Shown piece by piece: positions 37,064 through 44,261 of a DNA stretch of 64,000 nucleotides; positions within the stretch are counted from its first letter, which is position 1, and each line of letters starts with the position of its first letter. Below the pieces are notes generated by a model, which ran no database searches, was not told where the DNA came from, and worked only from the letters and a program-made list of their open reading frames with translations. A program made the position numbers and the translations under genes. The DNA lies in NCBI RefSeq assembly GCF_003148805.1, contig NZ_QGGX01000003.1, forward strand, positions 248,001 to 312,000, written 5' to 3'. This stretch comes from Aminobacter sp. AP02 (GTDB lineage Bacteria; Pseudomonadota; Alphaproteobacteria; Rhizobiales; Rhizobiaceae).

Positions 37064-37077
37064 TTACGTTAACGTAA
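37064..37077. promoter_or_regulatory. Perfect palindrome TTACGTTAACGTAA upstream of etfQO
   Basis: The 14-bp palindrome lies in the 250-bp region between divergent etfQO and the gene at 37171. A near copy occurs before the DUF2147 gene (29876). It is similar to the operator type I recall for LiuR, a MerR regulator of branched-chain amino acid and fatty acid breakdown genes including etfQO; no such regulator is encoded in the window. Confidence 0.55.
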
Positions 37078-37170
37078 AGGTCAAAATATTTCACCTTTCG
37101 GCTGCGCGCCATGGCCCGTACTGTCAACAAACAGGTGTTGTTCAACAGCCTATTCGTCCATTGATTCTTC

Positions 37171-37824
37171 ATGCGCCAATACGTGCCTTGCAGGACCGGA
37201 TCGAAGCGCTTGCACCCTAGACGCCACATACTGGCCGGGGTTGCCCTTCTTATTGCGACATGCCTGAGCAGTGCAGGTCGCTCGCAAGAGACTGAGGCCG
37301 ACCAGAAGGTCTGGGTCAGCGGCGCCTATTCGTTCTCCGACGAACTTGGCGGCTTTCGCATTACAGGGGTGTCGGGCAGCGGCACCAGGGAAGACCCGTT
37401 CGTCGTCAGGGAAGAGCTCGAATCCTCTTCACCTGTGACGCTTACGATGCGAACGATCCGCCCGATCCGACCGTTCGACAGCTCGGGTTTCTACGCCAAC
37501 GGCATCATGTTCATGCGCATCGAGGCCTTGAACAACAGCGGCCAGGCCTGGGTCGAGTTCGAGTTCGAGTTGCAGGAGGTCGAGGGTAAGCCAAGCGATT
37601 TCGGCGATGGCCTGTCCTTCGACCAACGGCGGACCGACAGTGCCAACATCTCGTCGAACAGCTTTTCCCGGTACAGCCGCGACTTCGAACCATTTGATCG
37701 GCTGCGCTTCATCGACGGCAAGGTCGATCCGGGCGAGATCGCCGATTTCAGCTTCCTCTTGACCGACTATACGCCGCGCTGGCGCTTTTATCTGGTGCAG
37801 GACCCGCGCATTCCCTCGTCGTGA
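37171..37824 (+). CDS. Secreted protein of unknown function
   Basis: A protein of up to 217 residues with a twin-arginine-poor but clear signal segment (ILAGVALLIATCLSSAGRSQ). The mature part is beta-rich: VWVSGAYSFSDELGGFRITG, VSGSGTREDPFVVREEL, TLTMRTIRPIRPFDSSGFYA and a C-terminal RWRFYLVQDPR. No domain is recognised; the GTREDPFVV segment with acid- and serine-rich patches suggests a periplasmic or surface role. The start is uncertain: ATG 37171 leaves an 18-residue basic leader, and TTG 37210 would give a more usual signal peptide. It is divergent from etfQO, sharing its promoter region, and 36 bp from the next gene. Confidence 0.65.
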   Translation: MRQYVPCRTGSKRLHPRRHILAGVALLIATCLSSAGRSQETEADQKVWVSGAYSFSDELGGFRITGVSGSGTREDPFVVREELESSSPVTLTMRTIRPIRPFDSSGFYANGIMFMRIEALNNSGQAWVEFEFELQEVEGKPSDFGDGLSFDQRRTDSANISSNSFSRYSRDFEPFDRLRFIDGKVDPGEIADFSFLLTDYTPRWRFYLVQDPRIPSS

Positions 37825-37860
37825 ACTTGCAAATCGGTGGCGTAACGTCGAAACTGGGGC

Positions 37861-38718
37861 ATGGCCTCAATTTCGGGAAACGAACGTCCGGATCTGCGCG
37901 ATCTGCTCGCCTTCTATGCGGCGGCGGGCGTCGATGACGCGCTTGTCGACGATCCGATCGACAGATTCGCCGAAAGTGCGCAACAGCGCCAGGCCGCGCC
38001 GGCGCAGAAGGTGGCTCAGCCCAGCGACGCACCTCGTCCGGGCGCGGACCGGACCGCAACGCCGCCCGCCCCGCGCCCCGCTGCATCAGCCGCCCTGCCT
38101 GACGAAGCCCAGGCTGCAGCCGCGCGAGAGCTTGCCTCGCAGGCAGCCTCGCTCGACGAGTTGCGTCAGATCATGGAAGGGTTCGACGGCTGCAATCTCA
38201 AGGCGACTGCCAAGAGCATGGTCTTCGCCGATGGCAGCCCTGACGCCGACCTGATGTTGGTGGGCGAAGCGCCCGGGCGCGACGAGGACCTCGAGGGCCT
38301 GCCTTTTGTCGGCCGCTCGGGGCAATTGCTCGACCGCATCCTCGCGGCGATCGGGATCGAGCGGAAGTCAGCTTTTGTCACCAATGTGATCCCGTGGCGG
38401 CCGCCGGGCAATCGCACGCCGACGCCGCATGAGACCGAGATCTGCCGGCCGTTCATCGAGCGTCAGATCGCGCTTACCAAACCCAAGGTCCTGGTGACGC
38501 TGGGCGGTCCCTCGGCCAAGCTGCTTGTCGGTTCGACGGAAGGCATCCTGCGGCTGCGCGGCAGCTGGAAAAGCCATACCACCGCGGACGGAACGGTCAT
38601 TCCCGTGATGCCGACGCTGCATCCGGCGTATCTGCTGAGGAATCCTGCCCACAAGAAGCTTGCGTGGCGGGACTTCCTGGAGGTCAAAGCGAAGTTGAGG
38701 GAACTGGGCGGCATCTAG
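37861..38718 (+). CDS. Uracil-DNA glycosylase family 4-like, with altered iron-sulfur ligands
   Basis: A 285-residue protein. Residues 1-100 are an alanine/proline-rich extension without domain match. The family 4 glycosylase core follows: GEAPGRDEDLEGLPFVGRSG (135-154) with the first active-site motif, TNVIPWRPPGNRTPTP (174-189), and the second motif LHPAYLLR (253-260). Canonical family 4 enzymes hold a [4Fe-4S] cluster through four cysteines. Here only C111 and C195 remain: the CxxC partner is K114 and the KCRPP cysteine is W179. It may bind no cluster or a different one. ATG 37861 has GGGG upstream. A regular family 5 enzyme is at 4.2 kb. Confidence 0.85.
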   Translation: MASISGNERPDLRDLLAFYAAAGVDDALVDDPIDRFAESAQQRQAAPAQKVAQPSDAPRPGADRTATPPAPRPAASAALPDEAQAAAARELASQAASLDELRQIMEGFDGCNLKATAKSMVFADGSPDADLMLVGEAPGRDEDLEGLPFVGRSGQLLDRILAAIGIERKSAFVTNVIPWRPPGNRTPTPHETEICRPFIERQIALTKPKVLVTLGGPSAKLLVGSTEGILRLRGSWKSHTTADGTVIPVMPTLHPAYLLRNPAHKKLAWRDFLEVKAKLRELGGI

Positions 38719-38762
38719 CGCCTGGCCCCGTTGAACCGGCGTGGGTCAGGGAGTGCCTTTCG

Positions 38763-39416
38763 GTGACAATCACCATCACGGCCTTTGAACAGTCACCCGA
38801 CGGCGGCAAGGGACTGGCGCGCGATACGCGCGTTCGCTGGGCGCTCGAGGAGGTCGGGCAACCCTACGAGGTTCGCCCTGTATCGTTTCTTGCCATGAAG
38901 GAGCCCGCGCATCTGGCGCTTCATCCGTTCGGGCAAATTCCAACCTATGAGGAAGGCGATCTCGCCATGTTCGAGACAGGGGCGATCGTGTTCCACATCG
39001 CCGAGTGCCACGCGGGGCTGCTGCCGGACGACATCAATGCCCGCGCGCGGGCGATTGCATGGATGTTTGCAGCGGTGAACACGGTGGAGCCGCCAATCCT
39101 TGAACTCGCAAACGCCAGGCTACTCGAAGGCGACAAACCATGGAGCAAGGAGCGCCTGCCCCTGGTCGCGGATCGCGTCCGCAGCCGGCTGAACCAACTG
39201 TCCGCTCGGCTTGGCGATGCCGATTGGCTCGACGGAGCGTTCAGCGCGGGCGATCTGATGATGGTGTCGGTGCTGCTCAGGCTAAGATTGTCGGGCATTG
39301 TGGACGAGTATCCAAACCTGGCCGCCTATCTGGCCCGCGGCGAAGCGCGTCCGGCCTACAAGCGGGCATTCTTCGCGCAATTGGCGGCGAATGCTGGCAA
39401 GCCGTCGACCGGCTAG
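38763..39416 (+). CDS. Glutathione S-transferase family protein
   Basis: A 217-residue two-domain protein. The N-terminal thioredoxin-like half contains DTRVRWALEEVGQPYEVRPV, the cis-proline segment PFGQIPTYEEGDLAMFETGA and IVFHIAECHAGLLP; the helical C-terminal half contains WLDGAFSAGDLMMVSVLLRL, the family's N-capping/hydrophobic staple region. GTG 38763 is preferred because GGGAGTG precedes it; the upstream frame overlaps the glycosylase and has no signal. It is a different subfamily from the enzyme at 30.4 kb. Substrate unknown. Confidence 0.85.
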   Translation: MTITITAFEQSPDGGKGLARDTRVRWALEEVGQPYEVRPVSFLAMKEPAHLALHPFGQIPTYEEGDLAMFETGAIVFHIAECHAGLLPDDINARARAIAWMFAAVNTVEPPILELANARLLEGDKPWSKERLPLVADRVRSRLNQLSARLGDADWLDGAFSAGDLMMVSVLLRLRLSGIVDEYPNLAAYLARGEARPAYKRAFFAQLAANAGKPSTG

Positions 39417-39437
39417 CGCCGACCTAGCCCAGCCCGT

Positions 39438-39836
39438 TCAAGCGGCTGCCGCCGCCGCGCGACGGATGCCAACGAATTGCAGTTCGGCGAACACCGCGAC
39501 CGTCAGCGCCTGGACTATGACGAAGGCGATGCCAAGGACGTTTGGCTGGACAATGCCCGAGACAAGCAAGCCAAAGCTGCCGACCACCCAAAGGGCGTTG
39601 ATGGCGATGATGTCGATCATCAAAAGCCTGGACACCGTGGCGCGGCGCGCGATCGCCACCAGCATGGCGACGAAGGGTACCAGTACCATGCCGGCCCAAA
39701 ACAGCAGTTGGGCGGGCAATTCGAGGAGTGGCGCCAACAAAGATGCCCCAAGGATCATCACGATGCCTGCTGCGCCGCTGACGAGCGCGTCGGCGAAAAG
39801 GACGTTGCGGAGGAAGGGGGTGACGGCAATGGACAT
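39438..39836 (-). CDS. Small four-helix integral membrane protein
   Basis: A 132-residue protein with four predicted membrane helices: VLFADALVSGAAGIVMILGA, LLFWAGMVLVPFVAMLVAIA, LLMIDIIAINALWVVGSFGL and VLGIAFVIVQALTVAVFAEL. No family with known function is recognised. ATG 39836 follows AGGAG. It is divergent from the XRE regulator gene, with 136 bp between starts, so the regulator is the likely controller of this gene. Confidence 0.75.
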   Translation of the reverse strand: MSIAVTPFLRNVLFADALVSGAAGIVMILGASLLAPLLELPAQLLFWAGMVLVPFVAMLVAIARRATVSRLLMIDIIAINALWVVGSFGLLVSGIVQPNVLGIAFVIVQALTVAVFAELQFVGIRRAAAAAA

Positions 39837-39921
39837 GGCTGAAGCTCCTGGCTCGGTTGTGGAGGCGGCATAGAGCGCGCTTTCCTGAGACCGAACATGT
39901 CACCATCGCTGGAGCCAAGCG

Positions 39922-39938
39922 ATTACGCTGGAGGTAAT
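39922..39938. promoter_or_regulatory. Inverted repeat ATTAC-n7-GTAAT between divergent genes
   Basis: It lies in the shared promoter region of the membrane protein (start 39836) and XRE regulator (start 39973). The 17-bp length fits an XRE dimer operator. Binding by the adjacent regulator is inferred from position alone. Confidence 0.45.
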
Positions 39939-39972
39939 AGCAATCAGAAATTCGTCCGCTTAATGTAGCGCA

Positions 39973-40770
39973 ATGACGACGACGCAAAATCCCGTAGGCG
40001 ACCTCCTCCGCGAATGGCGCACCAAACGGCGCATGAGCCAGCTCGATCTGGCCATGGAGGCCGAGATCTCGCAACGGCACCTGAGCTTCATGGAAAGCGG
40101 CCGTTCCGCGCCCTCCCGCGACATGGTGCTTCATTTGGCCGAACGGCTTTCGATCCCGCTGCGCCAGCGCAACCAGCTGCTGCTTGCCGCCGGGTACGCA
40201 CCAAGCTTCAGCGAAAAGCCACTCAGCCATCCTTCGCTCGCGCCAGCCATGGACGCTGTTCGCATGGTGCTCAAGGGCCATGAGCCCTACCCTGCGCTGG
40301 CCGTCGACAGGCACTGGAACCTGATCGAGGGTAATGCAGCACTCGGCCCGATGCTGGCCGGCGTGGAGGATGCCTCGCTGCTCGAACCGCCGGTCAATGT
40401 GCTGAGGCTCAGCCTCCACCCCAAGGGTGTGGCGCCGCACATCGTCAACCTGCACGAATGGCGCTCGCACCTGATCGAGCGACTGAAGCACCAGAACGAC
40501 ACGGCCGGCGACCCGGTGCTCGAAGCGCTGGAGAAGGAACTCCTGACCTATCCGGACGGGCCACGCACGGGACGCCCGATGCAGGCCGATCCGCTGGCGA
40601 TCGCGCATCCGCTCAGGCTTCGCATGGGCGATGCGGTCTTGTCGTTCATCAGCACGATCACCGTGTTCGGCACGCCGCTCGACGTCACGCTCTCCGAACT
40701 CGCCATCGAATCGTTTTTCCCCGCCGACGAGGAAACGGCCGAACGTCTCAGGTGCCTGGCCGTCCAATAG
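39973..40770 (+). CDS. XRE family regulator with MmyB-like ligand-binding domain
   Basis: A 265-residue regulator. The N-terminal helix-turn-helix (about 8-65) reads LLREWRTKRRMSQLDLAMEA, then ISQRHLSFMESGRSAPSRDM. The rest is an MmyB-like PAS-type domain: LAVDRHWNLIEGNAALGPML and NVLRLSLHPKGVAPHIVNL are diagnostic, ending with FGTPLDVTLSELAIESFFPA. Members studied elsewhere bind fatty acid-like or other small ligands. ATG 39973 is chosen by domain fit. The divergent partner is a small membrane protein, its probable target. Confidence 0.9.
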   Translation: MTTTQNPVGDLLREWRTKRRMSQLDLAMEAEISQRHLSFMESGRSAPSRDMVLHLAERLSIPLRQRNQLLLAAGYAPSFSEKPLSHPSLAPAMDAVRMVLKGHEPYPALAVDRHWNLIEGNAALGPMLAGVEDASLLEPPVNVLRLSLHPKGVAPHIVNLHEWRSHLIERLKHQNDTAGDPVLEALEKELLTYPDGPRTGRPMQADPLAIAHPLRLRMGDAVLSFISTITVFGTPLDVTLSELAIESFFPADEETAERLRCLAVQ

Positions 40771-40864
40771 GCACGGAGCCAGCTTGCGTACCCTTTCGAC
40801 CAATATCGATCGCCTCAGATGGTTCCGACGAGCGGGCAGGCTCCGGGATTACATGAACCGCCGT

Positions 40865-41806
40865 CTACTGCGGCGGAGTTGCCTTCTTGACGGCGCGGCG
40901 CTCCAGACCAAGGCGCTGCTCGCGCCAGATGATGAAGATGCCGGCACCAATGACGATGGTGCCACCAACGAGGGTGTAGATGGTCGGCAGATCGTCGAAA
41001 ACGAAGTAGCCGACCGCGATGCCAAGGATCAAGGAGGTATATTCGAAGGGTGCGACCGTCGACGCCTCGGCATGGCGGTAGGCCTCGGTCATGAACAGTT
41101 GGGCGATGCCGCCGCAGAAGCCGGCGGTGACAAGCAGCGCCGTCTGTTCCCAGGTCAGCGCCTGCCAGCCGAAGGGAATGCTAAGCAACGCCATAACGCT
41201 GGCCGTCAGCGAGAACCACAGCACGATGGTCGACGTACGCTCGGTGTGGACAAGGTTGCGCACCAGAAGCATGGCGACTGCGGACATCGCCGCCCCCAGC
41301 AATGCTGCGATTACACCGTAGGTTTCTTCGTCGCCGAGGCCAGTGCTGAGCAGGGAGAGGTTCGGCCAGGAAACGATGACGACGCCCAAAAGGCCGACCG
41401 CGACAGCGGTCCAGCGGTGGATGCGCACGGTCTCGCCGAGGAAAAGTGCGCTGAAGACAACTACGAGCAGCGGTTGTGCATAGTTCAGCGTGATCGCCTC
41501 GGGCAGTGGCAGCCGGGTCAGCGCGAAGAAGCCGAAACCCATGGCGGTGACGCCGACGACGCCGCGCGCAACGTGATTGAGCGGGCGCTTGGTGACGACG
41601 GCGGTGCGCAGTTCACGCCGGAAGGCGAGGAAGATCAGGATCGGAAAGACGGCGAAGAACGAGCGAAAGAAGACGATCTGGCCGGCGGGGACATCGCCGG
41701 CCGCCTTGATGGCGGTCGACATGCCGACGAAGATGGCAACAGATATGATCTTGAGTCCAATGCCCGTAAGCGGCGACGACGCGCCGTGTACTACCTGATG
41801 CTTCAC
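40865..41806 (-). CDS. DMT superfamily (EamA) transporter
   Basis: A 313-residue inner-membrane protein with ten hydrophobic segments in two EamA repeats. Characteristic pieces are AGQIVFFRSFFAVFPILIFL, the end-of-repeat LPLPEAITLNYAQPLLVVVF and, in the second half, GIAQLFMTEAYRHAEASTVA with PFEYTSLILGIAVGYFVF. Such proteins export or exchange metabolites; substrate unknown. It starts at GTG 41806, overlapping the stop of the molybdopterin enzyme gene (GTGA), so the two are translationally coupled. Confidence 0.9.
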   Translation of the reverse strand: MKHQVVHGASSPLTGIGLKIISVAIFVGMSTAIKAAGDVPAGQIVFFRSFFAVFPILIFLAFRRELRTAVVTKRPLNHVARGVVGVTAMGFGFFALTRLPLPEAITLNYAQPLLVVVFSALFLGETVRIHRWTAVAVGLLGVVIVSWPNLSLLSTGLGDEETYGVIAALLGAAMSAVAMLLVRNLVHTERTSTIVLWFSLTASVMALLSIPFGWQALTWEQTALLVTAGFCGGIAQLFMTEAYRHAEASTVAPFEYTSLILGIAVGYFVFDDLPTIYTLVGGTIVIGAGIFIIWREQRLGLERRAVKKATPPQ

Positions 41807-44112
41807 TTGTGCCGGGCCGCCTCTATTGCTGCCCAGACGCGTGCCGGGGTCGCCGGCATCTCGATATGGGTAATGCCATAGGCTCTATAGAGCGCGTCAG
41901 TGACGGCGTTGAGAGCCGCCGGTGTCGCACCGATGGTGCCAGCCTCGCCCGCACCCTTCATGCCCATCGCATTGGTGGTCGAAGGCACGTTGCGGGTCTC
42001 GAAGTGGAATGAAGGCACCGTGTCGGCGCGCGGCATGGTGTAATCCATGAAACTCGCTGTCAGAAGCTGGCCGTCCTCGGCATAGACAGCTTCTTCGGCA
42101 AGTGCCTGGCCGATGCCCTGAACCACACCGCCATGAACCTGGCCGGCGAGCAGCACCGGGTTCACCGTGACGCCGAAATCGTCGACGATTGTGTAGGCGA
42201 TGACTTCGGTGGTTCCCGTTTCCGGATCGATCTCGACTTCGCAGATATGGGTGCCGTTGGGATAGGTCGCCTCGTTCTGAACAAACTCGCCCATCGCCTT
42301 GAGATCGTCAGGGTTTTTGGCCGCCGCATGAAGGGCGGCGAAGTCGATCATGCGGTCGGTGCCAACGATGCTTGCTTCGCCATTGTCCAGTTCGATGTCG
42401 GCGGCAGCGGCCTCCAGTTCGTCAGCGGCGAGCTTCTTCAGCTTCTCGGCCAGGGCCTCGCCGGCACGGGAGGCAGAGACGCCGCCAAGGGGTATCGAGC
42501 GCGAACCACCGGTGCCGCCGCCACTGGCAAGCTGGTCGGTGTCGCCCTGATGCACGCTGATTTTCGCTACATCCAGGTTAAGCTTTTCGGCGACGAACTG
42601 GGCATAGGCGGTGGCATGCCCCTGGCCGTTGGACTGGGTGCCGATGAAGACCGACACGGAGCCGTCGGCGTTGAGTTCGACGCGCGCCGGCTCGGAACCG
42701 GCAAAAGCGCAGGCCTCGATATAGGTCGCCATGCCGATGCCGCGGATCTTTCCGCGCTCCTTCGCATCCGCCAGCCGATCGGGAAAGCTGGCCCAATCGG
42801 CGCGCTGCATGGAAAGTTCCATATGCGCCTCGAACTCGCCGACATCGTAGAGCCGGCCGGTCTGTGTACGGTACGGGAACTGTTCGGGGCGGATGAAGTT
42901 GCGGCGGCGGATTTCGTCGAGCGAAAGACCAAGGTCGCGCGCGCAGGCGTCGGTCAGCTTCTCGACCAGAAGCGCGGCTTCCGGACGCCCTGCCCCGCGA
43001 TAGGCATCGACGGGACAAGTGTTGGTGTAGACACCGGTAATCGACACATCGAGCGCCTGGATGTCGTAGACGCCAGTCGACATGCTGGCGCCGATATGGG
43101 CGATGATCGGACCGTATTGCGAGATGTAAGCGCCGACATTGGAGATCAGATCAACGCGCAGGCCAAGGAAATGGCCGTTGCCGTCCATCGCCATCTCGGC
43201 CTTGACGACATTGTCGCGCCCTTGCGCATCGGTGAGGAAGTGCTCGGTGCGGTCGCTCGCCCATTTGACCGGCTGGCCCAGCCGCTTGGCGGCTTCCAGA
43301 ACAAGGGCATGTTCGCGATAGACGAAGGCCTTGGTGCCGAAGCCGCCGCCGACGTCGGGGGTGACGACACGCAGCTTGTCGGCGCCGATGCCGAAAACCT
43401 GGCCGGTCAGCATGTCGCGCATCGAGTGCACGCCCTGCGAGCCGGTGGTCAGAACAAAACGGTCCTCGTCCTTGCGCCATTCGCCGATGGCCGAGCGCGG
43501 CTCCATGTAGTTGCAGATCAGGCGGTTGTTGATGAATTCGACGCGGGTTACGTGTGCGGCCTTGGCAAAGGCCGCTTCGGTCCTTGCCTTGTCGCCGAGA
43601 TGGTAGGTGAAGGCTCGGTTCGTGCCGAGTTCGGGCCACACCAGCGGCGCGTCATCGTCGAGCGCGGTGGCCGTAGCGGCGGCGGCGTCCTCGCCGTCAT
43701 AGTCGACTTCGATCAGTTCGGCCGCGTCCTGCGCCAGCGCGCGGCTGTCGGCGACGATGAAGGCAACCGCATCGCCGACATAATGGACCCGGTCCCGGCA
43801 CAGGATCGGGATGTCGCGGGTGGGTGCGCGGGTGCCATTGGGCTGCTTTTGCATGACGGTGGATTTGAGGGCGCCGAGGTGGGCGACATCGGCACCGGTG
43901 AGCACGAGATGCACGCCAGGCGCGGAACGCGCGGCATCCACCGAATCGATGGTGAAGCTGGCATTGGCGACTGGCGAACGCAGGACGTAGCCGTGCATCT
44001 GGGCAGCTGGCGCGATGTCGTCGGTGTAGCGGCCCTTGCCGGTGATGAAGGCCCCGTCCTCGACGCGCAAAACGGACGCGCCCATTCCGAATTTCGGCGT
44101 GACGATTGTCAT
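41803..44112 (-). CDS. Xanthine dehydrogenase family, molybdopterin-binding large subunit (form II CoxL-like)
   Basis: A 769-residue subunit that would bind the molybdenum cofactor. Motifs: VGDAVAFIVADSRALAQDAA (about 112-131), GGGFGTKAFVYREHALVLEA (about 250-270), and AYRGAGRPEA (about 370) in place of the AYxCSFR loop of true aerobic CO dehydrogenase, so it is form II and not a proven CO enzyme. Catalytic Glu in GMKGAGEAGTIG is kept. The FAD (CoxM) and 2Fe-2S (CoxS) subunit genes that normally flank it are missing here. ATG 44112 follows GAGGCAG. Coupled to a DMT transporter downstream. Substrate unknown. Confidence 0.9.
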   Translation of the reverse strand: MTIVTPKFGMGASVLRVEDGAFITGKGRYTDDIAPAAQMHGYVLRSPVANASFTIDSVDAARSAPGVHLVLTGADVAHLGALKSTVMQKQPNGTRAPTRDIPILCRDRVHYVGDAVAFIVADSRALAQDAAELIEVDYDGEDAAAATATALDDDAPLVWPELGTNRAFTYHLGDKARTEAAFAKAAHVTRVEFINNRLICNYMEPRSAIGEWRKDEDRFVLTTGSQGVHSMRDMLTGQVFGIGADKLRVVTPDVGGGFGTKAFVYREHALVLEAAKRLGQPVKWASDRTEHFLTDAQGRDNVVKAEMAMDGNGHFLGLRVDLISNVGAYISQYGPIIAHIGASMSTGVYDIQALDVSITGVYTNTCPVDAYRGAGRPEAALLVEKLTDACARDLGLSLDEIRRRNFIRPEQFPYRTQTGRLYDVGEFEAHMELSMQRADWASFPDRLADAKERGKIRGIGMATYIEACAFAGSEPARVELNADGSVSVFIGTQSNGQGHATAYAQFVAEKLNLDVAKISVHQGDTDQLASGGGTGGSRSIPLGGVSASRAGEALAEKLKKLAADELEAAAADIELDNGEASIVGTDRMIDFAALHAAAKNPDDLKAMGEFVQNEATYPNGTHICEVEIDPETGTTEVIAYTIVDDFGVTVNPVLLAGQVHGGVVQGIGQALAEEAVYAEDGQLLTASFMDYTMPRADTVPSFHFETRNVPSTTNAMGMKGAGEAGTIGATPAALNAVTDALYRAYGITHIEMPATPARVWAAIEAARHK

Positions 44113-44261
44113 ATCTGCCTCGTGAGGATTGGTGAGGAGCGCGCAAATGTGCGGTCCCGGACAGTTTTGCCGAGGGGGCGTTTCGTGTAAAGAGCAGCGG
44201 CCGCATATTTATTCTACCAGCGCGCATCAAGCGTACGGACGTCGACAGGAAGGCCCATCAC

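Noticed and set aside
41803-44112. Carbon monoxide dehydrogenase large subunit
   Set aside because: The loop is AYRGAGR, not the AYxCSFR of true CO dehydrogenases, and the partner subunits are absent.
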